A DNA stretch of 5,896 bases from Clostridiales bacterium (GTDB lineage: Bacteria; Bacillota; Sulfobacillia; UBA995; UBA9673). Under the pieces are notes generated by a model. That model did no database searches and was not told the origin of the DNA. It was given only the letters and a program-made list of their open reading frames with translations. Of this stretch, positions 1 through 5,896 are shown one piece after another. The DNA is taken from assembly GCA_003541445.1 (NCBI GenBank), contig DPMO01000264.1:1-5896 (forward strand), in the 5' to 3' direction. The number at the start of each line of letters is the position of its first letter. Within the stretch, counting starts at the first letter, position 1. The position numbers were made by a program, and so were the translations under genes.

Positions 1-1
1 T

Positions 2-139
2 ATCTCCAGGAGCAGCCTCAGCCCCCGGCTCGCCGGCCGCCTTCTGGGGTGGTCCCCCAGGGTGAGCCTTGAGGAGGGCCTGAAAAGGACGTACGAGTGG
101 TGGGCCGTCTCCACCCCCGGCTGCGCCCAGCGCGCCTAG
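2..139 (+). CDS. C-terminal end of NAD-dependent nucleotide-sugar epimerase/dehydratase (partial)
   Basis: Frame 2 is open from the left edge to a TAG at 137-139 and gives 45 residues of a truncated protein. The segment LLGWSPRVSLEEGLKRTYEW (residues 14-33 of the fragment) matches the C-terminal signature of extended short-chain dehydrogenases such as UDP-glucose 4-epimerase, dTDP-glucose 4,6-dehydratase and GDP-mannose 4,6-dehydratase. In that family a 'LGW-P-hydrophobic-sLeeGLkrT-eW' block closes the substrate-binding domain. The Rossmann fold and the YxxxK catalytic site would lie outside the window, so substrate and reaction cannot be told. Such enzymes make activated sugars in the cytosol, which suits the glycosyltransferases downstream. 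The call rests on a short motif, but the pattern is characteristic and the stop falls where the family usually ends. Confidence 0.72.
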   Translation: MSRSSLSPRLAGRLLGWSPRVSLEEGLKRTYEWWAVSTPGCAQRA

Positions 140-410
140 CCAACCGGCGCACAGGTCTTCCGGCAGACGTCCCGCTTTCAGGTGCGGTCGGCATAGGCTT
201 CAGCCCTAGACAACAGAACGGCCGCCACAAAGCCGCCGACCGCTCTCCTGACATGAAGGGTTTGGGCGCACTGAAGGGTGATGAGGGCAATGGGGAACGG
301 GCCGGGCGGCCAAGCCCCCTCGGCGACCCCAGAGGACTCTCGAGCGGATTGTCGAAATATGGGGTCAGCCTCGCATTTTGAGCGGCTAAGCGACACATGA
401 GGGTCGGGAG
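140..410. other. Intergenic gap between epimerase-like gene and glycosyltransferase operon
   Basis: These 271 bases hold no reading frame with recognisable protein character. The frames open here on either strand give arginine-, proline- and glycine-rich translations typical of chance ORFs in GC-rich DNA. I found no convincing -35/-10 pair and no hairpin followed by a T-tract. The gap is still the most likely place for a promoter of the four-gene block, because every later junction is overlapping or nearly so. A weak TTGTCG at 349-354 has no good -10 partner. Confidence 0.6.
399..403 (+). promoter_or_regulatory. Ribosome binding site of the first glycosyltransferase
   Basis: GAGGG lies 7 bases before the ATG at 411, ideal Shine-Dalgarno spacing. 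It supports 411 as the start. The nearby ATG at 397 is in another frame. Confidence 0.7.
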
Positions 411-1577
411 ATGGATCGAACGGGCGGCGCGCATGCGCTTTCCTCCGGCCGGGGGCGAGTGCTCTTTCTGTATACCACCGCCGGACGGGGCGGAGACGCC
501 GTCCAGGTCCTCTCCATGGCTGAAGCCCTGAGACGGCTGGGCTTCAGTGTCACTTTGGCCGGACCCCAGAGGCTACGTCCTTACTGCTTTTCCGGGCCGG
601 CGAGCACCGCCCGCGGTCTGGCCAAGAGGTTGCCGTGGTGGGTGCGCGACATCGCTGAACTCGGCCTGAACATCATGATGTTCGCCAGGGCGGCTCTCAT
701 CGCTCTGCGTCTGCGACCGGACTATATCCTAGAACGGGTTACCCCCTATGGACCTGCCGGAGTCTGGCTCTCACGGTTCCTCAACGTCCCGCTGGTTGCC
801 CACCTCGACGCTCCCTTTGAAGTTGAGCGGGCCTTCCGGAAGGAATCGATGTTCTCCTCTCTCCACCGGGGAGCCGTCCGACGGCTCGGACGGTGCGCAC
901 GGTTGGTTGTGGTTGGCTCGCAGTTCAGCCGGCGTTACTACCATTCCCTCGGTGTTCCCAAATCGGTCATGGTCGTGATGCGCAACGGCGTCTTCCCCGA
1001 AGATATAGTCCCAACTCCCACCCGGTTTCAGGGCCAGCCCGTGATAGGCTTCGTAGGGAGCATGGCCGCCTGGCACCGGGTCGACCTGCTACTCGAGGCC
1101 GTAGCAGACCTGCGCCGGACCGGGTGCGACTGCAGGCTCCTCCTCATCGGGACGGGTGAGTCCTACCCCACATTGGTCGAGCATGCAGCGCAATTGGGGC
1201 TGGCCGACGCGGTGGAGTTCACCGGTCCGGTGGACCGCGCCCAGGCGCTGCGTCTTCTTGACCAGTGCACCGTCGCCGTTTTGCCGCACTCTCTGTCTAC
1301 TGGCTCACCCATGAAGCTGGTCGAGTACGCGGCCAGGGCTGTTCCAATCGTCGCCCCCGACCTGCCTAATATCCGGGAGATGTGGGGTTCCACCGTGGCT
1401 TACTTCACGGCACAGGACTCACGCGCTCTAAGCGAAACACTGCGTTCACTCATCAAGGACGAGCGTTGGCGCGCTCTTCTGGCAAGAGCCGCTTGGAGAA
1501 GGGCCAGACAGCTTTATACCTGGGAGCGGCAGATGGCCGAAGTCATAAGCAGCCTGGGAAACGGAGGTGCGGCATGA
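411..1577 (+). CDS. GT4-type glycosyltransferase (GT-B fold)
   Basis: This 388-residue protein has normal length for family GT4, whose members transfer a sugar from a nucleotide donor with retention at the cytosolic membrane face. The N-terminal half starts with a Rossmann-like strand (RVLFLYTT, about 16-23) followed by a glycine-rich turn (GRGGDAVQ, 25-32), as in GT4 acceptor domains. The C-terminal donor half begins near 211 (VIGFVGS) after an RNGV motif at 191-194. The donor-site motif is SPMKLVEYAA with Glu305. The first Glu of the usual E-x7-E pair is replaced by Thr297, a variant common in the 'SPxKLxEY' subgroup, so this is not by itself a sign of inactivity. The start at 411 has a well-spaced GAGGG. 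The stop overlaps the next gene by four bases (ATGA), so it is probably translated together with the permease. Donor and acceptor sugars cannot be inferred. Confidence 0.93.
   Translation: MDRTGGAHALSSGRGRVLFLYTTAGRGGDAVQVLSMAEALRRLGFSVTLAGPQRLRPYCFSGPASTARGLAKRLPWWVRDIAELGLNIMMFARAALIALRLRPDYILERVTPYGPAGVWLSRFLNVPLVAHLDAPFEVERAFRKESMFSSLHRGAVRRLGRCARLVVVGSQFSRRYYHSLGVPKSVMVVMRNGVFPEDIVPTPTRFQGQPVIGFVGSMAAWHRVDLLLEAVADLRRTGCDCRLLLIGTGESYPTLVEHAAQLGLADAVEFTGPVDRAQALRLLDQCTVAVLPHSLSTGSPMKLVEYAARAVPIVAPDLPNIREMWGSTVAYFTAQDSRALSETLRSLIKDERWRALLARAAWRRARQLYTWERQMAEVISSLGNGGAA
1563..1568 (+). promoter_or_regulatory. Ribosome binding site deciding the permease start
   Basis: GGAGGT lies inside the end of the glycosyltransferase gene, 5 bases before the ATG at 1574. 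It fixes the permease start there and not at the upstream in-frame ATG at 1382, which would add 64 non-membrane residues read from inside the previous gene. Confidence 0.85.
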
Positions 1578-2374
1578 CCACCCCGACCGTGAGCGCGGTG
1601 ATCACCGAACTCCGGCTGCTCTACCGCTACCGGGCTATGCTGCAGAGCATGGTGTCGATGCACCTGCGTGGGAGATACAAGGGGTCGGTTCTAGGGTTCC
1701 TCTGGACCTTCGTCAACCCGCTCATGATGCTCGTGGTCTATAGTGCGGTCTTCTCTTTCGTGGTCCGCTTTGAGCAGCAAGGCTACGCCATCTTCCTGTT
1801 CGTGGGGCTTCTTCCCTGGTACTACCACTCCCAGTCGCTCACAATGGCCACGGCTTGCATGGTTCAGCACGCCAACCTAATCAAGAAGGTCTACTTCCCG
1901 AAGTCGGTGTTGCCCCTCTCCGTGGTACTGGCCAACCTCCTGAACTTCCTCTTCGGCCTGGTCATCCTTGTCGCGGCCCTTGTCATCTCGGGGGTATCCC
2001 CCACGTCGGCCTGGCTTGCTTTTCCCCTGGTCCTGGCGGTTCACACTTTGCTGATCGCCGGACTGGCCTTACTCTTCTCGGTCGGCAACGTCTACTTCCG
2101 CGACCTCGAGCACACGCTGGGCGTGGCCGTGAACATGTGGTTCTTCGTTACCCCGATCCTTTACACGTTGGATATCATCCCGGAGCATCTCCAACCGTAC
2201 TTCAGGCTGAATCCCCTGACTCCCATCATCGAGGCCTACAGGTCGGTGCTGTTCTACGGGCACCCCCCCGATTGGGCACTCCTTGGGTGGCTTGCGGCGG
2301 GGCTGGCCGTATTCCTGACTCTGTCGCTAGCGGTATTCGTTCGGGCGCAGCGTGATGTGGCCGAGTACTTGTGA
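1574..2374 (+). CDS. wzm: ABC-2 type polysaccharide export permease (Wzm/KpsM/TagG family)
   Basis: This 266-residue integral membrane protein is the channel half of a polysaccharide ABC exporter. It follows the family pattern closely. A basic amphipathic N-terminal segment leads into RGRYKGSVLGFLWTFVNPL (32-50), the hallmark interfacial region, then about six hydrophobic segments near 40-60, 72-95, 110-140, 145-175, 188-207 and 235-258. YFRDLEHTLG in the middle and NPLTPIIEAYRSVLFYG near 215-231 are also typical of Wzm proteins. The start is set by ATGA overlap with the glycosyltransferase and a GGAGGT. It precedes its ATPase partner directly. By family, two copies pair with two ATPases to move an undecaprenyl-linked glycan across the cytoplasmic membrane. 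Whether the product is O-antigen, capsule or teichoic-acid-like cannot be told from this sequence. Confidence 0.95.
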   Translation: MTTPTVSAVITELRLLYRYRAMLQSMVSMHLRGRYKGSVLGFLWTFVNPLMMLVVYSAVFSFVVRFEQQGYAIFLFVGLLPWYYHSQSLTMATACMVQHANLIKKVYFPKSVLPLSVVLANLLNFLFGLVILVAALVISGVSPTSAWLAFPLVLAVHTLLIAGLALLFSVGNVYFRDLEHTLGVAVNMWFFVTPILYTLDIIPEHLQPYFRLNPLTPIIEAYRSVLFYGHPPDWALLGWLAAGLAVFLTLSLAVFVRAQRDVAEYL

Positions 2375-2381
2375 CTGCCTC

Positions 2382-2387
2382 GGGAGG
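2382..2387 (+). promoter_or_regulatory. Ribosome binding site favouring a GTG start at 2395 for the ATPase
   Basis: GGGAGG lies 7 bases before the in-frame GTG at 2395. The longer alternative, GTG at 2371, overlaps the permease stop (GTGA) but has no good Shine-Dalgarno in front. Translation from 2395 starts QAIQLRGVWKSF after the Met, which is where Wzt-type ATPases usually begin. Confidence 0.65.
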
Positions 2388-2394
2388 AACGCCG

Positions 2395-3117
2395 GTGCAG
2401 GCTATCCAGTTGCGAGGGGTCTGGAAGAGCTTCAAGGTCTACCGGAACCGGGCCCCCGGTCTTAAGGACCGGGTCCTCTTCTGGGGCCAGGAGAAGTGTG
2501 AGCTTTTCTGGGCTCTCAAGGACATCAGCCTCGATATCCCCAAGGGCAGGACTGTCGGCATTATCGGCCGCAACGGCTCGGGGAAGAGCACCCTGCTGAA
2601 GGTCATCAGTGGAATCCTTCACCCCAACAGGGGCCACGTCAAGGTCAACGGCCGGGTCTCAACATTGCTGGAACTGGGGGCTGGCTTCCACCCGGACTTC
2701 ACGGGCCGGGAGAACATCTATCTAAACGCGTCGACCTTCGGCCTCACTTCAAAGGAGATCAGAGAGCGCCTGCAGGACATCATCGACTTCTCCGAGCTAG
2801 GCGAGTTTATCGACAATCCAGTTCGGAGCTACTCCTCGGGGATGTACGTACGCCTCGGCTTCTCGGTGGCTGTTCACACCGACCCCGAGATTCTGCTGGT
2901 CGACGAGGTGCTGGCCGTGGGCGACAGGCCCTTCCAGGAGAAATGCCTCGACCGCATCCGCCGTCTACAGCACGAAGGGAAAACGATAGTCCTGGTCAGT
3001 CACTCAACAGACCAGGTGCGCCAGTTGTGCGATGAGGCTGTCTGGCTCGACCAGGGCCAGATGAAGATGCATGGACCCGTAGACCGGGTTGCCAGCGAAT
3101 ACGAACGTTGTGCATGA
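2395..3117 (+). CDS. wzt: ATP-binding subunit of polysaccharide ABC exporter, short Wzt without carbohydrate-binding domain
   Basis: From GTG 2395 the protein has 240 residues; from GTG 2371 it has 248. All ATPase motifs are intact (240-residue numbering): Walker A GRNGSGKS at 58-65, signature YSSGM at 146-150, Walker B ILLVDE at 166-171, D-loop AVGD at 174-177 and the switch histidine at 203. The Wzt/KpsT/TagH-specific block LLELGAGFHPDFTGREN is present near 91-107. The chain ends about 30 residues after the H-loop, so there is no C-terminal carbohydrate-binding domain like that of E. coli O8/O9a Wzt. Family knowledge links such short forms to exporters that do not read a terminal cap on the glycan, as in Klebsiella O2a. 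It would power the permease encoded just upstream. The start is uncertain by 8 residues; the function is secure. Confidence 0.94.
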   Translation: MQAIQLRGVWKSFKVYRNRAPGLKDRVLFWGQEKCELFWALKDISLDIPKGRTVGIIGRNGSGKSTLLKVISGILHPNRGHVKVNGRVSTLLELGAGFHPDFTGRENIYLNASTFGLTSKEIRERLQDIIDFSELGEFIDNPVRSYSSGMYVRLGFSVAVHTDPEILLVDEVLAVGDRPFQEKCLDRIRRLQHEGKTIVLVSHSTDQVRQLCDEAVWLDQGQMKMHGPVDRVASEYERCA

Positions 3118-5677
3118 GCCTGACTGTCGGGGAGCAATAGGCCACCCCGATACTCGGACGCGGCCACTCGATTCCTATGGGGTGATTATTCTGCTCCGGA
3201 AAGCAGTGTCTCTGGCCAAGAAGGTCATTGTTGTGGGCCGCCGGGAAGGTTTGCGTGGAGTTGCTCGCAGGGCTGTCTGGAAGCTGAGGCAGTTTCTCTA
3301 CCAAGCCGCCGTCTTCCGGGCCTGGCGGAAGAAGAAGAGGGATGTCGGCACAGGGCGAGCCTCCGATGGGGGAGACAAGGGCACCGGGCCACCATTCTTG
3401 AAGGGGCGTGCCGGTGCCTCTAGAGCGGTCAATATCTTGACCCCCACCTTCTTCGACCTGAGGGGTCAGCAGATGCTCTGCGGAGGTGCCGAGCGCTACC
3501 TGTTGGAGCTGGCCGATATTATCGAACTGCGGTTCGGCTACGGTGTGAACGTCTACCAAGCGGGTGTTGGGAATTGGGTCCGGAGCTACGGAAGGGTTCT
3601 CGTCCACAGCCTCGATACGGGCGAAGCCATAGATGCCCTCAACCACGTGTTCCACTCGAGGGTCTCACCTGCGGCATTGACAATCTACTTCAGTTTCTAC
3701 TACGCTTTCCCGCTGTGCCACGACAGATCCCTCGGCGTCAGTCACGGCGTCTTCTGGGACCACCCCGCTTTTCAAGGCCCGGATGGCTCCCTCAGCGGTC
3801 CCGTCAAGAACGTGCTCGGAGCAATCAGGAACCTCTCTAAGGTTGTCTCGGTAGATACCAACACCATCAACTGGGTGCGAGCCGTGAGCGCCGACCTTTC
3901 ATCACGGTTCGTCCATGTGCCGAACTTCGTCGACACCGTGCTGTTCAGACCCGGTGACTCCCGAACCACAGCGCCCGACCGTCTAGTGGTCCTTTACCCG
4001 CGGCGTCTCTATCCCCCCCGGGGGTTCTGGCTTGTCTTGGAGATCCTCCCCTATCTGCTAAGGCGCTACGGCAATCTGGAATTCCACTTCGTCGGCCAGG
4101 CCGACGAGGCGGAGGAGCGGGCCGTACGGGAGACCCTTGAGGCCTACCCGGGGAGGGTTCGGCAGTACTGGGTCTCTCCGGAAGAGATGCCTGAAGTTTA
4201 TCGGGCGGCCGACATCACTCTCATCCCCACCACGTACGCCGAGGGAACATCTCTCTCGTGCCTGGAGGCCATGGCTTCGGGGAACGCCGTAGTGGCGACT
4301 AATGTCGGGGGGCTGCCAGAGCTCATCCAAGACCGGTTTTCCGGTCTTCTTGTTGAACCTTCCGCTGATGCGTTGAGAGAAGCCGTGGAGACTCTCATCT
4401 TGGATTCAGAGCTCAGGCGGTCTCTCCAGCGGAACGCAAGGCAGGTGGCCCGGGCCTTTGACGTACGGGTATGGCGGCGAAGATGGGAGGCTGTCCTTGA
4501 GACCTATCTCGAGCGACGCGAGCCTGTTCCTGCCCAGGTCTCTGTTGGGGGCGCCAGCCCGCCTCCGGCAAAGCTCCGGACTCGGGTGCTGATATACCCC
4601 CGGACACCTGGTATCACTTGGCGCCGGATGAGGCAGCGTCCGCATCACCTTTGCCAGAGCCTTGCCGCTATGGGCATCCCTACTTACTTCGCCAGCGCAG
4701 ATGGTGCGAAGGAGAGACACCTATCGGCAGGTCACCTCCATATCATTGCGTCCGAAGACGAGATACACGTAGACCACCCGATTGTCTATTTCCACTACCC
4801 CTATAACTACGAGGTGCTTACGAAGTTCAGGCACCCCTTCGTGGTCTACGACGTGCTAGACTCGGTGGCCATCCATCTCGAGTCCGACCATCTAAACAGC
4901 ACCCGCGTCGACAGGACCGCCCGAACCTACCACCTCAGGGCACTCAAGAGAGCAGACCTGATCCTCGCAGCGTCCCAGCCGCTGGTTGACGAATGCAGGC
5001 GGATGGGAAGAGATGATGTCATTCTGGTTCGCAATGGAGTCGACGTTGAGCACTTCGCGGCGGCCGCCAGGGCCCGACAAGGCGGTCCCTCCCGCCCCAA
5101 TGGCGCCCGCCCTGTGGTGGGTTTCCACGGGTGCATCGCCCCGTGGCTGGACTTCGCCCTCCTGGAAGAGTTGATACGGATGAGGCCGGACCTGGAGTTC
5201 GTGTTCGTGGGCCCGGTCCACTACTACTGCCAGGATTCCTTCCGCCGGCTGATGAGGTGCCGGAACGTGGTCCACCGCGGAGAGCGACCGTATGAGGAGC
5301 TCCCACAGCACCTGGCTACTTTCGACGTGGGGCTCATCCCCTTCGTGCTTAACGATGTGACACGGGCAGCATCACCCATCAAGCTCTACGAGTACGCGGC
5401 AGCCGGTATCCCCACTGTGGCGACCCCCCTGCCGGAGTGCTCCACTCACGAGTGCGTCCTGCTTTCCGAGCCCGACCCCAAGCAATTCTCGGACGAGATT
5501 GACAGGGCGTTGTCCCTGAGAGGTGAGCCCGCCTATCAGGCGTTGCTAACGGTCACGGCACGGTCCAACTCGTGGGAGCAACGAGCCGCTGTCATCCTGG
5601 CGGCGTTGAGAGCCAAGTGTCTGGACGCTCCACTGGCTGGGGACGAAGAGCGATTGCTCCAGCGGCCGCAGTCCTGA
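3110..5677 (+). CDS. Two-domain glycosyltransferase fusion (GT4 domain plus QRPHH-type GT-B domain)
   Basis: About 855 residues from GTG 3110, whose 8-base overlap with the ATPase stop (GTGCATGA) suggests coupled translation. Other starts are TTG 3089 (862 residues) and GTG 3182 (831); none has a clear Shine-Dalgarno. Residues 25-72 form a basic, partly hydrophobic helical region that may touch the membrane, followed by a charged glycine-rich linker (73-106). Domain 1 (about 107-473) is a canonical GT4 enzyme: CGGAERYLLEL near its start, PNFVD at 271-275, Arg298 and Arg304 in the phosphate-binding loop, and an E-x7-E pair at Glu378/Glu386 in EGTSLSCLEAMASG. A proline-rich joint (about 478-490) leads to domain 2 (490-800), a different GT-B subgroup: MRQRPHHL around 507-514, VVYDVLDS at 578-585, RNGVD at 641-645, and SPIKLYEY at 755-762 with only the second Glu (761) of the pair; Ala753 takes the first place. 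The last 50 residues are polar. It probably adds two sugars in sequence to the exported glycan. Donors are unknown. Confidence 0.92.
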   Translation: MHEPDCRGAIGHPDTRTRPLDSYGVIILLRKAVSLAKKVIVVGRREGLRGVARRAVWKLRQFLYQAAVFRAWRKKKRDVGTGRASDGGDKGTGPPFLKGRAGASRAVNILTPTFFDLRGQQMLCGGAERYLLELADIIELRFGYGVNVYQAGVGNWVRSYGRVLVHSLDTGEAIDALNHVFHSRVSPAALTIYFSFYYAFPLCHDRSLGVSHGVFWDHPAFQGPDGSLSGPVKNVLGAIRNLSKVVSVDTNTINWVRAVSADLSSRFVHVPNFVDTVLFRPGDSRTTAPDRLVVLYPRRLYPPRGFWLVLEILPYLLRRYGNLEFHFVGQADEAEERAVRETLEAYPGRVRQYWVSPEEMPEVYRAADITLIPTTYAEGTSLSCLEAMASGNAVVATNVGGLPELIQDRFSGLLVEPSADALREAVETLILDSELRRSLQRNARQVARAFDVRVWRRRWEAVLETYLERREPVPAQVSVGGASPPPAKLRTRVLIYPRTPGITWRRMRQRPHHLCQSLAAMGIPTYFASADGAKERHLSAGHLHIIASEDEIHVDHPIVYFHYPYNYEVLTKFRHPFVVYDVLDSVAIHLESDHLNSTRVDRTARTYHLRALKRADLILAASQPLVDECRRMGRDDVILVRNGVDVEHFAAAARARQGGPSRPNGARPVVGFHGCIAPWLDFALLEELIRMRPDLEFVFVGPVHYYCQDSFRRLMRCRNVVHRGERPYEELPQHLATFDVGLIPFVLNDVTRAASPIKLYEYAAAGIPTVATPLPECSTHECVLLSEPDPKQFSDEIDRALSLRGEPAYQALLTVTARSNSWEQRAAVILAALRAKCLDAPLAGDEERLLQRPQS
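4329..4348. repeat. Perfect 8-bp inverted repeat with TTTT loop inside the fusion gene
   Basis: Arms AAGACCGG (4329-4336) and CCGGTCTT (4341-4348) flank TTTT. The downstream bases (CTTGTTG) are too poor in T for a good intrinsic terminator, and the site codes for the conserved 'GLPELI-D-x-x-x-GLLV' stretch of domain 1. A perfect stem of this size is expected roughly by chance in a GC-rich window of this length, so no function is claimed. Confidence 0.4.
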
Positions 5678-5896
5678 TTGGGGTTCTCGCCGACCTCACC
5701 CCTCATCTCCGACGGGGGAACTGACCTCAGGTGGTCAACCTGTCGAGTCTCATGTGGTGCGCTTATCCTCAAGGGAGCATGCTCCACCTTCTGGGCCTGG
5801 GCTTGCGCCTTTCGGTCCTCCTCTTGGTCTTGACCCTCCCGGGCGACGCCTCGCCCAGTCTTGGTGGTCTGGGGACCCGACTTCGACAGTTGTAGG
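5678..5896. other. Downstream region with no defensible gene
   Basis: After the TGA of the fusion gene, 219 bases remain. Two small inverted repeats are present: TGACC/GGTCA (5722-5726 and 5733-5737) and GGGCGA/TCGCCC (5841-5846 and 5851-5856, loop CGCC). Neither is followed by a T-tract, so no intrinsic terminator can be called. A short plus-strand frame from ATG 5752 or 5779 to TAG 5895 gives 47 or 38 residues with a leucine-rich, signal-peptide-like middle, but its spacing to any ribosome binding site is poor. The frame starting at GTG 5754 is open to the edge but is rich in proline and glycine and looks like chance. Confidence 0.5.

Noticed and set aside
349..377. TTGTCG as a promoter -35 element
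   Set aside because: The bases at 17-base spacing (CGCATT) do not resemble a -10 box, and no other sigma-factor pattern was evident.
97..381. 94-residue plus-strand open frame in the gap before the first glycosyltransferase
   Set aside because: It begins inside the epimerase-like tail, has no ribosome binding site, and its translation is low-complexity Arg/Gly/Pro with no domain character.
178..396. 72-residue minus-strand open frame in the same gap
   Set aside because: No motif, no Shine-Dalgarno and no partner gene on that strand; typical chance ORF in GC-rich DNA.
1382..1573. 64-residue N-terminal extension of the permease
   Set aside because: The extension is the shifted-frame reading of the glycosyltransferase C-terminus. 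GGAGGT before ATG 1574 and the family-typical N-terminus favour the shorter protein.
2455..2473. 7-bp inverted repeat CCCGGTC / GACCGGG early in the ATPase gene
   Set aside because: A stem this size is expected about once or twice by chance here. It is not placed over a start or ribosome binding site and has no T-tract.
2996..3655. 219-residue minus-strand open frame opposite the ATPase and fusion genes
   Set aside because: It lies opposite intact, clearly recognisable coding sequence and shows no domain features of its own.
5841..5856. GGGCGA / TCGCCC hairpin as a terminator for the operon
   Set aside because: The 6-bp stem is followed by AGTCTTGGTGG, which lacks the run of T residues needed for intrinsic termination. 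It also lies 160 bases after the stop codon.
5536..5895. Long minus-strand frame open from the right edge into the fusion gene
   Set aside because: The translation is polar and low-complexity. It overlaps the C-terminus of the fusion gene in antisense and has no recognisable motif.

Overview
The window is GC-rich bacterial DNA, densely coded on the plus strand. It looks like the middle of a surface-polysaccharide (O-antigen, capsule or teichoic-acid-like) gene cluster that uses the ABC-transporter export route. The host cannot be named. High GC, strong GGAGG-type ribosome binding sites and GTG starts fit many GC-rich phyla, diderm or monoderm. I see no tRNA or rRNA gene, transposase or CRISPR array.

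Layout. Positions 2-139 hold the last 45 codons of a gene entering from the left. Its ending resembles the C-terminus of NAD-dependent nucleotide-sugar epimerases/dehydratases. A non-coding gap of 271 bases follows. Four tightly linked genes then run as one block: a single-domain GT4-type glycosyltransferase (411-1577), a Wzm/KpsM-type ABC-2 permease (1574-2374, ATGA overlap), a short Wzt-type ATPase (2395-3117, with an alternative start at 2371), and a large protein of about 855 residues carrying two different glycosyltransferase domains (about 3110-5677). The last 219 bases contain no gene I can defend.

How they work together (inference from families). The epimerase-like enzyme would supply a nucleotide sugar. 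The two glycosyltransferase proteins, with three GT-B modules in total, would build a glycan on an undecaprenyl-linked carrier at the inner face of the membrane. Wzm/Wzt would flip it across. The ATPase ends right after its nucleotide-binding domain and has no C-terminal carbohydrate-binding domain. This points to the Klebsiella O2a-like or TagGH-like export mode rather than the E. coli O8/O9a mode with a chain-terminator signal.

The most notable points are the tandem-glycosyltransferase fusion with two dissimilar active-site signatures, the hidden epimerase tail at the left edge, and unresolved starts for the ATPase and the fusion protein. I found no convincing sign of a wholly new type of system.
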